Shown piece after piece: positions 45,201-55,434 of a stretch of 64,000 bases of DNA. The translations under genes were made by a program, and so were the position numbers. Location of the stretch: positions 4,898,001 through 4,962,000 of the forward strand of contig NC_080577.1 in NCBI RefSeq assembly GCF_029962835.1. Reading direction: 5' to 3'. Position 1 is the first letter of the stretch. Each line of letters opens with the position of its first letter. This DNA is from Magnolia sinica. Lineage: Eukaryota > Streptophyta > Magnoliopsida > Magnoliales > Magnoliaceae. Below the pieces are notes generated by a model. It ran no database searches. It was not told the DNA's origin and saw nothing but the letters and a program-made list of their open reading frames with translations.

Positions 45201-48013
45201 GAACCCAGAACAATAAAAGTAATGAAGAGAATTTGTAACAAGGACGACAACAAAGAGAAATAACATAATATCAATCAGATCTAAGCCAAGTTTAAATAAA
45301 CAGCTCTAAGTTATATGTAGAACAAGGTTCACCTTTAGTCGGTCCTGGGAAATCTTAAGAACCTGTATCCTATCAACTTGTGTAACCTTTTCTGTCAACT
45401 CTCCAAGATAAAACGGTACCTGGAGAACAAAAGATGCATACCCATTACAAGAACAGCTGCATAAAATGTCATTCACCATACATAGGTAAACAGAACTATT
45501 CCAGAAGGAACAGAGAGACAAATAGTTAATGGGGAGTTATATGATACTCAGGCAGCATTTGATGGCACTCAGAAATCATACATATAGCATACATTAGCTC
45601 AAATTGAACCAAAGAGACCGTTGAAATCACTGTCACTAAAGTCATTATCTCAAAATCAAATTGGTTGAAAAATCACAACCTCTGATTCATGGACACTTGT
45701 TTTTTGAAACAGGAACTGATGAGATCCAATTAAAAAAAGGACCATTGCATATTTTTAATTTTAACCGCCTAATAAATGTTTACTAACTGATAGTCAGATG
45801 ATCAAATAAGCCTAATTCTTTCCTTGCAAAAAAAGTAACCGGGAACCAGAATTTGGACAGATTAATTTGACCTAAGGGTGCCAAACCAGGTAGCCCGCCC
45901 AATCCAACAGGCCCAACCTGGCTTTTGTCCCAGCTTGGACCTACTAGCTTGGCCCATGGGAGGAGCTTAGGCCTCGCATGCATGGCCCAATCACTTTTTG
46001 GGTCAGGCTTGGGCTGAAGTCATTTTAGCCTGACCTGGCCCAAACCGGCCCCACCTGATTTTTATATACATGTTATATCCTACAAATATGTTCCTTAGGC
46101 AATCATCTATCTTGAATGTGGACCATTGGTTTCATTCCTCCAAAATGTTTATTTTTTGTGCATACATGGCCTGCTTCATAAACGGATAAATTAGGAAAAT
46201 TCAAGGGGGAAACAAAGATTTTATTAATTTTCGCTGCAGGTCAGGTCGGGTTGGGCCTGCTATGCTAGGCCCATGCTGGATTTGGGCAAGGATTGGGCCT
46301 TGGTTCTTGTGTTGGGTCGGGCCAGGGCGTAGCCTGGCCCATTGTCACCCCTAATTTGACTTACTTGTGTGCCAAGGATGAGTTTCTTAAGTAATTTAGA
46401 AGTGCCAATGTATCATCCATCACACACTGCCATAGTAGGGGGAAAAAAAAAATCTCAATAGGCATTACTGTCCTCAATTTTTGAGTTTTAAGCCAGCTCT
46501 CAGCCATCAACTCCCAGTATGGCGAAAGCCTTTCTAGTTGTCTAATTCATTAATTTTCATATGAAATGGGTGCACCCTTGCCAAAATCAATCACCCATAT
46601 ACAATGCAACAGTAGTCTGGACTCTGGACCCTATTCCATGGGCCTTTCAAAGGTCGGATTAACACTATCTGGGACCTCGTATTCTTCAAGGTTTTGTGGG
46701 GGACTTGGAGGGAGAGGAACGATAGGATCTTGATGCTAAAGTGGTGCTCCGTATATAGGGGTGCAACTTGGGCGGATTGAGTCGGGTTGAGGTCAACCTG
46801 AGAAAGACCTAACCTCAAGAGGACCGAAGCCACAACCTGACTGACCTGAATTCCTCTATGCTCCACCCAAAACCAATCCAAACTGACCCAAATACATGTG
46901 ATTATCCCCAACCCAATGCCAATTTGGTCAACCCAAGCCCAACCCAATTTCAAATCAGGTTGTAGTTTCCAACTGTAACCCAACCCAAGGACCTTGACAA
47001 CAGGACCCAAACTCGGTTTGGATCAGTCAGGTTCAGGTTGACCCAAACCAAATTTGCAGCCTTATTGGTGTAACCTTTAGGAGAAAATCACATCTATGAT
47101 CATCAAGTGGTTGCTACTAAGACAGGAATTCAGTGGCCTCTCACTTTTCAATTTTTTTGGGAGATTGGAGGTGGGATTTTGGTGAATCTTAGTAGTGTGT
47201 CGTGCCTTTTTTTTTCCCTTACTTTTGTAGGTGAGGCAACTAGAAGGCCACCTCCAGCTATTGGCTGATTTGTATCTATTTTTGGTCATTGCAGCCAAAC
47301 ACAGCCACCCACAACAAGTTGTCTATTCAAACAAACCACAAACAAATTGTGTGCACAACCGACAACCACCAACTCCACTAAGAATCATGTGCAATATTGG
47401 TTTTAATGAATCATCAGCTATTTTGATTCATTAAAAGACTATAGCTCTGAAACCTAATTCCTTGAATCTGTAGGGTATTTTCATGACAGAACGCTCGGAA
47501 ACATGATTCCAGAACATTAATCAACTACCCGAAATGCATAGCATTCATAGAAGACAAGATCACGAACTTGAAAAGATAAAAATTTAATTTTTTTTTTTTT
47601 TTTTTTTAAAGGCATCGTTTTGTGTGAATTACCAGCAAGTATTTGAGATTGGTGGTGCTGACATCATCCTTCGATTCGTTGGTGGAGAAAAGCCCTAGCT
47701 TGCTTATCATTTCATCGCACTGACATAACGCTTCGCACGCCTTCTTCAACGTCTCCTGCAAATATCCAGGAATGTAAAAATCACAAAATCATCAGTTCAA
47801 AAAAAAAAAAAAAAAATCGAGTGAATTCTTTAAAACAAACAAACACATAAAAAATAAAATAATAATAATAAAAAGGAAGATAATCGTTCGGTCAGCATCC
47901 CTTCATCAACAGGATACCTGATCAATGGTGGATTCAGACGCCATGGAATGGATCTTGCGGGCCTGCTCGAAGAGAGCAGGAAGGGGCATATCCTCTATCT
48001 TCCACTCCCCCAT
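35637..48013 (-). CDS. TAP46: PP2A regulatory subunit TAP46 (TAP42/alpha-4 family)
   Basis: Nine exons, transcript order: 48013-47918, 47755-47633, 45419-45333, 45150-45046, 44691-44530, 42802-42767, 42647-42576, 38311-38031, 35877-35637. They sum to 1203 nt, 400 residues plus stop; Arabidopsis TAP46 is close to 405. The protein binds PP2A-type catalytic subunits and acts downstream of TOR in the cytosol. Family landmarks run in order: MPLPALFEQARKIH at the N-terminus, NLKYLLVPFYLGELTEKV, RANKIARFRRQKAAESKL, EEEREAWLTTISLAICKAFD, KPAQPITCATFAQDV, HQPMIFGPAS, and the C-terminal DDWKDDHPRGAGNKKLTPCG. All introns are GT-AG except intron 4, which starts GCAAGT after AAG and is fixed by phase and homology. 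An in-frame ATG at 48199 lies just below the TATA-like site and was not chosen. Confidence 0.95.
36100..36460. mobile_element. Motif-array element remnant in TAP46 intron 8
   Basis: GGTCTCAACCCAACCCTCGGG, GGTTGGGCAATATG, GGTCGGGTGAAAATC and CCCCAACCCAAGCC with a possible CATGCACCCCC end resemble the hAT-like motif-array elements. No duplication was found and the limits are approximate. Confidence 0.35.
38610..39070. mobile_element. Unclassified element in TAP46 intron 7
   Basis: A relative of 34855-35335: same GATGGGCCACAGTACA, TCCAGATGAAGGGTCAGA and terminal TACCACTGGAGTGCACCCC. No coding sequence. Confidence 0.45.
39195..39610 (-). mobile_element. LINE (L1-type) 3' end in TAP46 intron 7
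   Basis: Read on the minus strand it contains WKERNARIFEG-like coding (GTATTTGGAAAGAAATGCC then AGGATTTTTGAAGG), the C-terminal landmark of plant L1 reverse transcriptase proteins. A 3' UTR with GGGTTGTTCTTGTTTCC and TTTTTCTAATGAA follows, and then an (AT)18 tail at 39201-39236. Only the last few hundred bases remain, as expected of a 5'-truncated insertion. It abuts the copia fossil. Confidence 0.65.
39620..42300 (-). mobile_element. Truncated Ty1-copia fossil in TAP46 intron 7
   Basis: On the minus strand, from high to low coordinate, it shows a probable initiator-Met tRNA primer-binding site (TGGTATCGGAG, near 42290), a gag region (41740-40900), a CCHC zinc-knuckle region near 40770, a protease region with WIIDTRASDHI (about 40480), and the integrase core with HSDVW and SFIDDYT (39990-39640). 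Reverse transcriptase, RNase H and the far LTR are absent: the element stops where the LINE end begins. It is broken in many places and clearly old. It has the same orientation as TAP46. Confidence 0.8.
42328..42351. repeat. (GA)n microsatellite
   Basis: A GA run of about 24 bases near the presumed 5' end of the copia fossil. Confidence 0.8.
43900..44070. repeat. GC-rich reiterated patch in TAP46 intron 5
   Basis: Repeated CTTGTGAGGCGGGTGGCTC / CGTGTGAGGCGGGACC words with GATGCGGGGGCACACTGGGG make a small GC-rich island in an otherwise AT-rich intron. Probably a repeat fragment; family unknown. Confidence 0.4.
44692..45045 (-). other. GC-AG intron (TAP46 intron 4)
   Basis: The donor reads AAG|GCAAGT and the acceptor AAAAG|ATTGC. 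The flanking exons give RANK|IARFRRQK, the conserved TAP46 wording, and no GT donor within a few bases preserves it. AG|GCAAGT is the known consensus of the GC donor class. Confidence 0.9.
45865..46361. mobile_element. hAT-like non-autonomous element, family C copy 1
   Basis: The element 45873-46353 (481 bp) begins TAAGGGTGCCAA and ends ATTGTCACCCCTA, flanked by ATTTGACC and ATTTGACT (one difference). The arms are built of GGCCCAACC / GCCTGGCCC / GGGCTTGGGC words. It lies in TAP46 intron 2. Confidence 0.8.
46756..47064. mobile_element. hAT-like motif-array element in TAP46 intron 2
   Basis: Starts TAGGGGTGCAAC and ends TTTGCAGCCTTA. The interior is made of AACCCAACC / GGTTGAGGTCAACC words. 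The flanking 8-mers TCCGTATA and TTGGTGTA match at five positions only, so it is an older member related to family C. Confidence 0.55.
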
Positions 48014-48215
48014 CGAGACGAACGAGCGACAGATGAAAAAACACAGAAACAAAACCCTAGAAATCGAAAAATCGGACGAACACGAACGAATTCTAGTGGA
48101 TTTGAGAGATCGATCGTCTGTAAAAGGGTAGAATCGCAATACAATAAAAAACAGAGGGTAAAAATAGAAATAGCCAACAGCTGGGATTACCCGCTGCAAA
48201 GGATATATATAGATA
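48014..48215 (-). promoter_or_regulatory. TAP46 core promoter and leader
   Basis: CTATATATATCC on the minus strand (48201-48212) is a good TATA box about 190 bases before the ATG, predicting a leader of about 150 bases. Within the leader, CTAGGGTTTT (48051-48060 complement) contains a telo-box (AAACCCTA), an element common in 5' regions of plant growth and translation genes. This fits a TOR-pathway gene, though the function is inferred. Confidence 0.5.
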
Positions 48216-49816
48216 TGAGACGAGAAATGAGAAATTCTCGAAAAGCTTTAGAAAAACAAACGACGATGCCGCGTCTGGCTCTCTATTAGGCATTTAGGTT
48301 CATGATCATAGACTCACCTTCCACCGTCCACGTGGCAGGGAAGGGTATATAGTGGATCAGGACCGTCCACCTAGGGGTCTTTGCCTTACGATATTTGATG
48401 GTTTAGAAATAATATAATACTGATAGGACAATTATATCCATCCATTTATCTCGTGCATGTCTCCTGAATTTCAACCGTTAATGCCTTTTGTTTTACTGTA
48501 CGTTTGACGTCCACCAATCGGACGTTTGGTAATGTATCTTTTGGCTAAACTTTAATAAATTGCCCATCAATGATAGATTAAAATTAGTAAACGGTCCATA
48601 TCCACAATTTATTCCCCTACATAGACTGTCGAAGGATGGATCTATCATACTATGATGGAGACGGATCTATCATTATTGGACTACTATGTTAGTTTTACAC
48701 CGTTTAAGAAACTACAGGGTGAATCATCTTCTTCACGGGTGGGACTCATTTACAGCTGTCCAGACCATCTAAATTGTGGGTCCCACGGTGGATAGATCAT
48801 GTCTTTAGAATCACACAGATCAAGCAATCCTAATCATACCATTAATGGATATCAAATGGATGGTTAAAAGTAAAATTGCGAGTGGCCGATAGTCGAAGGT
48901 AAATAATCAGATGGTTAATATTATCTTCTTAGTGCAATTTTTCTGTCAGGCTCCATCCACGGTTGGATCAGCGACTTGAACGGTCCACTACAACTATTCC
49001 ATGTGTACGTTTGAAGATCCACCGACGTGTTTTAGATGGTTCTAACTAGCACAAGGAGGCTGGCCGCCTATCACATTGCATCCGACGAAATTTGAAAAGG
49101 TCCGCATAACGGCGCACGTTAGACTTTTGCGACGGATTTTGTAGTCTGCGGGACTAGATGTTTTTGTAGCTCGTGTTACCTTGGGGTCCACGATCGGTAA
49201 TCAGAACCGTTCATTTAGTTTGATCCACTTGGGGATAGTCCACGATACAAAAAATAAAAATAAAATTACTGATTTAACAATCTTGATCGTCCAATGTAAT
49301 GATTTTTTTCTTACTGATTGTGAACAGTTGGCCTTCTTATTTTAACCATCCCTTTGGCAGGTGTGGTTGGGCTCACAGGGTTGCCAGAAACTGGGATTTT
49401 CGCACGATGGCCATACGTCGCAGATTTAAACGGATGGATGGTTCTGATCAAATAAGGGGATGTTAACATCCTGGAGATTTTCAATGACATATGGGACCCA
49501 ATTATCAATCTGTACGGCTCATCACAAAAGTACCATTGGGAGCAGGCCATTGTGTAAGAATCACGTGCATTGAATGATCCTAACCTTTTGAATTGGTTCG
49601 ATTTAAATGACCGCTAGCCCGGTGAGAATCAAACCAACTGCTACTGGATTTATTTGAAACTATTCCAAATTACTAAGTTGGAATCATAAGCAATGGACAA
49701 CGATATCCATCAAATAGATGTTTCCAGATGACGGTTGGACCCATTTTGTTTCTTTCCTCAATCTTGACCGTCCTTTTTCCAAGCTGTTGATCATCCTAAC
49801 ACATACGATTGGTGTG
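48216..49816. other. Intergenic, dispersed repeat copies
   Basis: 48760-49020 is a copy of dispersed family F (next entry). 49180-49560 holds further repeat words (CCACGATCGGTAATCAGAACC). No gene is seen. Confidence 0.35.
48760..49020. repeat. Dispersed repeat family F, copy 2
   Basis: Carries ATCAAATGGATGGTTAAAAG, GTAAAATTGCGAGTGGCC, CTTAGTGCAATTTTTCTGTC and GTTGGATCAGCGACTTGAAC in the order of the copies at 10500 and 61440. Confidence 0.5.
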
Positions 49817-50412
49817 GTTTTTACCAGGGGTGTACACTGGGTCGAGCTGGCCTGAGCTCGACTCGGTTCGGCCACTACTTGGCCGCAGCTCGAACTCGGC
49901 TGGACTTGGTCCTTGAGCCTGACTGGCCATCTCAGCCCGTTCAGTCAGCAGCTCGGGCAAGGTCAAGCCAAGTTCGAGTTAAAATTGAGCCTCCCAAGGC
50001 ATTTTCACAAACATCTTACAAGCACTTTCAAATTCTCAGTGTAGGTGAAACAGCAGTAATTGTTTACAAGTATTTCATCCAACACCTCATGGGCAACATC
50101 TAAGTCAAGGGAATATGGTATTTGCTTCGTATACATACTTTCATCGCTACTAGCCGACACTTCGTTGAGTCATTTCATCAAACACTTTGTGAGCAACACC
50201 AATATCAAAGTAACCAGGTCACTAAACTTGTTTGATTCGAGTTGGGGTTTAATCCAAATCGAGTCCAACTCAAGCAAGCTCCAACTCGGTTTAAATTATT
50301 TTTTTTTAACACAAAATATCAGCTCAAACTCAACTTCTAACCGAGCTGAATCGAGCTTTTTCAAGTCAAGTCGAGCGAGCTAACTCAGTTCGTGTACACC
50401 CCTCGTTTTTGC
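49817..50412 (+). mobile_element. hAT-like non-autonomous element, family A copy 3
   Basis: The element 49825-50404 (580 bp) starts CAGGGGTGTACA and ends TGTACACCCCTC, flanked by GTTTTTAC (49817-49824) and GTTTTTGC (50405-50412), one difference in eight. The orientation is that of copy 1. The arms are CTCGA/GGCTCG arrays and the centre again has CATTTCATCAAACACTTTG and AATATCAAAGTAACC words. Confidence 0.85.
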
Positions 50413-51049
50413 ATCATGGTGTGCTATTGTATGGATGAATGATAGAACATCCCATGTGACATTACACATGCATAGGTTTTGTTGACATCCCAAACCTTTA
50501 TGGGAATGTTGCAACGTCAGGAAGCTCTTAATTAACACATGGGATAACCATCACTGATATGATATGTTCATTCATTCATACAATTAGGAATAAGCCACGT
50601 GGTAAAAATCATAACAATCAAAAAGATCCTAGGCATCTAGTCAAATGTCATGGAAAATGAACTACTAAGATTTAGTAGAAAAATAAAATAATTCCAGTTA
50701 TCATCTTGTTAGATAGATTTCACTCTCTATTTACTTATAATTCCAATATAGTACTTTGGTTTGATTATCCTAACTACGTGATCTATGGCATGTAAGTAAT
50801 GGATGGTTGTAATAAATTGACCTCATTCAAAGTGTTATCATCATCCCATATGCATAATTTTTGCTCCTGGCTTGCTCCTGTTTATATTATTGAATGAACT
50901 GTCCTTATCAATAGAAGGTCCTGCATGCCATTTAAGAAATTAGGGAACATTGCTACATGGATCGCATTAGCAAAACCCGTGTATGTATTCATGTGCACAT
51001 GTATATGTATATATACACATGCACACACGTGTGTGTGTGTGTGCATATG
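50413..51049. other. Intergenic spacer
   Basis: AT-rich, with a short alternating CACATG/TATATG/GTGTGTGT run at 50990-51045. No gene is seen. Confidence 0.35.
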
Positions 51050-51585
51050 GGAAAAGGTTCTATATGGTCAAGTTCATGGGAACTCCCCATGAGGTCAGGT
51101 TGTGTGGGCCCCACCATGATATATGTCAAACATCTACCCCATCAGTTAGATGCACCATTCCATAGTGGGCCTAGGTCTTAAAAATCAAGTCAGTCCATGA
51201 CTTTTGTGGGCCACACCACATACAAAAGTTCAGGGGGGTTACCCTCCATTAAAACATTCATAATCATTTTTTGGGCCCACCGAGATGTGGTTCACAAATC
51301 CAGCCCATCCATTATGTGTGTCCCACTTAGATGAGGGGTTAGACCAAGTTTTAGATGCATGCAAATTTCAGGTGGGCCCCATCAAGTGCTTTATATGTTT
51401 TAGGCATGTCTTCACATGATTTTAGATGGTATGGCCCACCGGAGTTCTTTATATGGCTGATTTTTGGGATATCCCATAATTTAAAGGGGACCCATCAAAT
51501 GCACAGTGTTGATGTTCGACACACATCATGGTGGGGCCCACACAGCTCGACCTCACAGGGAGTTCCCATGAGCTCGACCGTATAG

Positions 51586-51588
<3 letters not shown>
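51050..51588. mobile_element. Foldback element family G, copy 2
   Basis: Starts GGAAAAGGTTCTATATGG and ends CTCGACCGTATAGATC. The interior is the reverse complement of 13883-14428 (GGGATATCCCATAATTTAAA here, TTTAAATTATGGGATATCCC there). It is followed directly by (AT)17 at 51589-51622. Confidence 0.7.
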
Positions 51589-51625
<37 letters not shown>

Positions 51626-51852
51626 TCATGCTCACTTGCACATCTATGCACATGCGCACCTTTACACATGTGTCATGGGCGTCTAATTTGAACGGTTCAT
51701 GTGATGCAGAATCCCATGAAACCTTAAGGGACAAAATTTCACCTTGATCTAAAATTTTGGTAGGCCATAGCAAATAGAAATGCAAATTAAGAGAGAAAAC
51801 TGTTTTCATTTTTTATGGCCCACCAAAGTTTTTGATCAAAGTTAAAATTGGG

Positions 51853-53230
51853 CTTGAGGGTAGAGTTGGGCATCAAACCCAGTCAAATCGGATTAAGTCC
51901 TACTTGGTCCAATCCGAAATCTTAATGGCCTGACCCAAACTCGATCTGATCCGGGACCGAGTCCGGGTCACCTTACTCGGACCGATCCGAAATATACATT
52001 GCCTGATCTGATACGAGTCCGACTTGGTCAAGAAAACCGAGTCGGATTGGATTGGGCACGGTTCGGATCGGATTAGCCAGTTTCATAATTTGACCTTGTT
52101 TATATACAATAAGCACAGTTGCTTATGAGTGCAATTGCTCAAAGAGTGCTTAGGCTCCTTGGGATAGCTTTGGTTGGTGTCGGCTTCTCATTCCCCTTGA
52201 TCATGTCTTTTGTGGGCTCTGCTTTTTGTCTCGGGCCTCATGCACTTAGGTGGGCTTGGGTAGCTTATTTGGCCAACTATGGGAGGGGTTGATGAAGGGG
52301 CAGTTGGTAGTTCTATTGGCAGTGGGGCTTTGTTGTAGTAGCAGAACTTAACCCCCCTTGGAGCTCCTGCATCAGGATCCCCAGGTTTTGCGGCAGGTAT
52401 AGTATGAGGTGGGGCTTGATTCCACTCCTCTTTCCTCTGCTCAGTAGCTTGAGTTTCTTTGTTTTTAGCCCATGTGCATTGGCTGGATGAGGGATGTTTG
52501 CGGCTGATCCTGGAGATTCTGCAGCCCTTTTTTATGTGTGTCCTGTACTATCATAATAGTGGTTGCTTATGGTGTATTCATGGGCTACTTCATTGTGGCT
52601 TTGATATGCTAGGAAGCTACTAGCAGTGTCAAGCTTTTGGTTTTGTAGTAGTGGTTCGCCGATCAAATGATGGTGGGATTCTTCTGCTACACTGAGATGG
52701 TGCACAATCTGAGAACTAGCCATCAAGGACGGATGCGGATTATGTGTTAGAATTGTTGGGTGTCTGTGGTGATATATAGGTATAAGTTTTTTTAGTTTGG
52801 CTGGCCTTGCTTGCATAGCTTTGTGCTGGTTGCTTTGTTTAAGGTATTGCTGTGATGGGTGGAAGCTACTATGAGCTGCTCGTGGAATCTTTGGCTAGCG
52901 ATGAGGAGGACGTTGGTGGCTACTTGGAGAGGAGACGGTCGTTGGGATTGCCGAAGAGAGGAGAAGAAGAGGAGGAAGGTGCGGGTAAAATAGTAAATAA
53001 CTAAATATACATTATACATACTAGATCCGGAGCGGTCCGGATCGGATCCAATCAGATCGAATTCCGGATTGGATCGGTTCGGTTCGAATTGGTATTGATC
53101 CAAACTCAACCTGAAAAGATTTTGGATCTGGATTGCCCTACTCGATTCACACCAATCCAGGCCATTAGATCGGGTTGGATCTGGTCGGGTCCACCGGATT
53201 GGGTTAGAATTGCCCAGCTCTACCTGCGGG
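51853..53230. mobile_element. hAT-like element, family B copy 2, with large internal segment
   Basis: The element 51861-53222 (1362 bp) starts TAGAGTTGGGCA and ends TGCCCAGCTCTA (11 of 12 paired). Flanking 8-mers CTTGAGGG and CCTGCGGG agree at six positions. The arms (51861-52090, 53020-53222) are GGATCGGATC / GACTCGG arrays as in 22849-23461. Between them lies about 930 bp absent from copy 1, less AT-rich, with minus-strand frames (for example 52816-52532) that I cannot assign. It may be captured host DNA or a decayed coding region. Confidence 0.75.
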
Positions 53231-53635
53231 TTTCATGAGGTACTGCTTCATGTGTACCGTTTAGATTTTGGAGTCACATCACATATGATGGGTTGTCAAA
53301 AGAGTCGGCACGAGTTTCAACTAACAATTTGTCACATGATCATTTCAACTAACAATCTAAGTATGCCTTGAGGAATGGATGAATGGTACATTATCATGTG
53401 AACCAAAACATAATAATGAGATTATTAGATCCCACATTTTTTGAATTGGACAGCAAATGAAATTCCCCCCGTGCAGATGAACCGGTCGACCGTTGAGCAT
53501 CGCCGGTCAATCTTATCATTGGGTCCGATCGCTCCTGACTCCGAAACACTGGAGCGATTGTGCGCTAGCCATGATTGCACGAGCTGTATTGATGGCGATC
53601 GGATTTTCTGCACACACGCAGTCGAACATGTCCGA
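53231..53635. other. 3' flank of the ATL-type gene
   Basis: No second gene is seen. A minus-strand frame continues through 53425-53799 out of frame with the RING protein and gives no recognisable sequence. Confidence 0.3.
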
Positions 53636-55098
53636 TCAGACTGGCAATTCTGTTTTATCAGGAAGAATCGCTGCTCGACAGAGCGGGCATGTCGTGTGGG
53701 CCGCGAGCCAGTGATGAATGCAATCCACATGGAATATGTGCTTGCATGAAGGGGTCTGGTGCAATTGCTCCTTAATCTCAAAATCTCCAAGGCAAACACA
53801 ACATCTGTAGAAAGAAAATGTAACCATATCAGGACTAATCTAACCTATTATAAGAGAAGATGAGTGGGCCGTACAAGTGCTTATTACATAAATGGACAAC
53901 CCATTGCTGGCATTTTAAGGTAACATGTCGTATTTTATCGAGTTCGGGTGACCACGATCATCCATTAAACGGGCCCACTAAAGGCAGGCATCCCAGTTAT
54001 CAAACCAATCACACAAATGTGACCATTCAAACATTACCATGCAATTGGATGACCAAGAACAAAGGAGAAACAATTCAAATCCATCCTACAATCTTACAAT
54101 ATTTATTTAGCTTCTCTTGTTGAATAATTCATCCAATCTTTGTTGGTGTTTTAATCATTCCATCTAGGGGTACCAATGCGCTAGGCGGCCTGCCCTGAGC
54201 AGCTCTGGACTGGGCTTGTACCTATAAGCTTGTTCCTGGCATGTATGGCTCGATTAATTTTTTGGGCTGGGCTCGGGCTTTTTGTGATAGGCTCATTGCA
54301 GGGTTGTCCAATATTGGCCTTATGGGGCGGGCCTGGCCAGGGCCAAACCCAGCCCATTGCCTGATTATATATTAAGAACAAAGGAATTTTTTTAATTTTC
54401 AGTAAATAAAAGAAATTACCATGTGATAGAGAAAGAAATGTAAATTCAAGGAATTTGTGTGCAGATGGAAACCACTTACTGGGAATCTCTTGCCTTTAAA
54501 TCCTCATCAAACACAATTACAGGAAGCTTCTCTTGGAGCTCTTTCTTCAACCCCACCTCAAAAGGCTACAAAACATCACACAAAAGAACATCACCCGATT
54601 CAGTTAGAATTACAACCAAAAATTAAAAAAGTCCATTAAAAGAGAATGATCGGCTCAATTAAAGCCAAGTTAGAAACTAGACTAGTCGTTCTGTCATCTG
54701 CCGTTCATTCGCAAAAGGACCGCGTTATCAAGATTACACTGTGGATGGCACTGGAAAATGATATATTTCTATAACATCTAAAGATAATAAGTCATTTTGT
54801 GATTAACCCAATTCTCAGATGCAATATTACATAATTAAAGGATGGTTTCATGATCATAAAACACATGTTTGAGAGAGAGTACCAAAGGAAGGAGGGCAGC
54901 CGGTGGATTCAAACTAGTTGGGGACAACTGAGGAGGGGATGAGATATTGGAAGCTCTTCTCTTGAGGTAGAAGAGATAGAACAAAAGGAATAGAATTATA
55001 GTGAAGAGAATGGGAACTGAGAATATGAAGGCTTGGTAGAGTTTGAGTTGGAGTGAAGGTGGGTAGGGGTGGGTGTTTGTTGTTTGGGGAAGGCCCAT
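53636..55098 (-). CDS. RING-H2 finger E3 ligase, ATL7/ATL58/ATL59-type
   Basis: Three exons in transcript order: 55098-54883, 54565-54480, 53804-53636; 471 nt, 156 residues plus stop, GT-AG throughout. Exon 1 gives MGLPQ.., then LKLYQAFIFSVPILFTIILF, a membrane segment at about residues 22-45 whose wording is a landmark of the ATL7/58/59 clade. Exon 2 supplies GLKKELQEKLPVIVFDEDLK, the GLD-region equivalent. Exon 3 holds the RING-H2: CxxC (CCVC), CxHxxHxxC (CKHIFHVDC) and CPLC, with Trp three residues before the HTTCPLC stretch. This is a membrane ubiquitin ligase of unknown substrate. It stops 12 residues after the last zinc ligand (RAAILPDKTELPV), whereas Arabidopsis relatives continue for about 60-70 more. 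The start at 55098 is chosen by homology; the frame is open further upstream through a duplicated segment. Confidence 0.88.
54165..54362. mobile_element. hAT-like family C fragment in ATL intron 2
   Basis: Begins TAGGGGTACCAATG and runs through GGCGGCCTGCCC, GGGCTGGGCTCGGGC and GGCCAGGGCCAAACCCAGCCC. The far end is eroded and no duplication is visible. Confidence 0.5.
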
Positions 55099-55236
55099 CA
55101 ACCTCCTATCTTCTGAGAGAGAGAGAGAGAGAGAGAGAGATGAAAGGAAATGTCTGGGAGTTGAGGGTATATGGAGAGGTAGTATGTGAGTGATGTTGTG
55201 TGCCTTTATGGAGAGAATCATCCAAGTGGTATTTTG

Positions 55237-55293
<57 letters not shown>

Positions 55294-55386
55294 AAGGAAA
55301 TGTCTGGGAGTTGAGGGTATATGGAGAGGTAGTATGTGAGTGATGTTGTGTGCCTTTATGGAGAGAATCATCCAAGTGGTATTTTG

Positions 55387-55432
<46 letters not shown>
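55099..55432. repeat. (GA)n tracts and a perfect 150-bp tandem duplication in the ATL leader
   Basis: The 100-base segment 55141-55240 is repeated without a difference at 55291-55390. Each copy is followed (plus strand) by a GA run (55241-55290; 55391-55432), and a further GA run precedes the first at 55115-55140. The period is 150 bases, a multiple of three. Confidence 0.95.

Positions 55433-55434
<2 letters not shown>

Noticed and set aside
47919-48199. In-frame upstream start for TAP46 at 48199
   Set aside because: It lies at the TATA-like site, the extra residues are low-complexity hydrophobic, and the family starts at the MGEWKIEDMP position.
53425-53799. 124-residue minus-strand frame overlapping the RING exon
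   Set aside because: It is a different frame from the RING-H2 coding and has no recognisable content.
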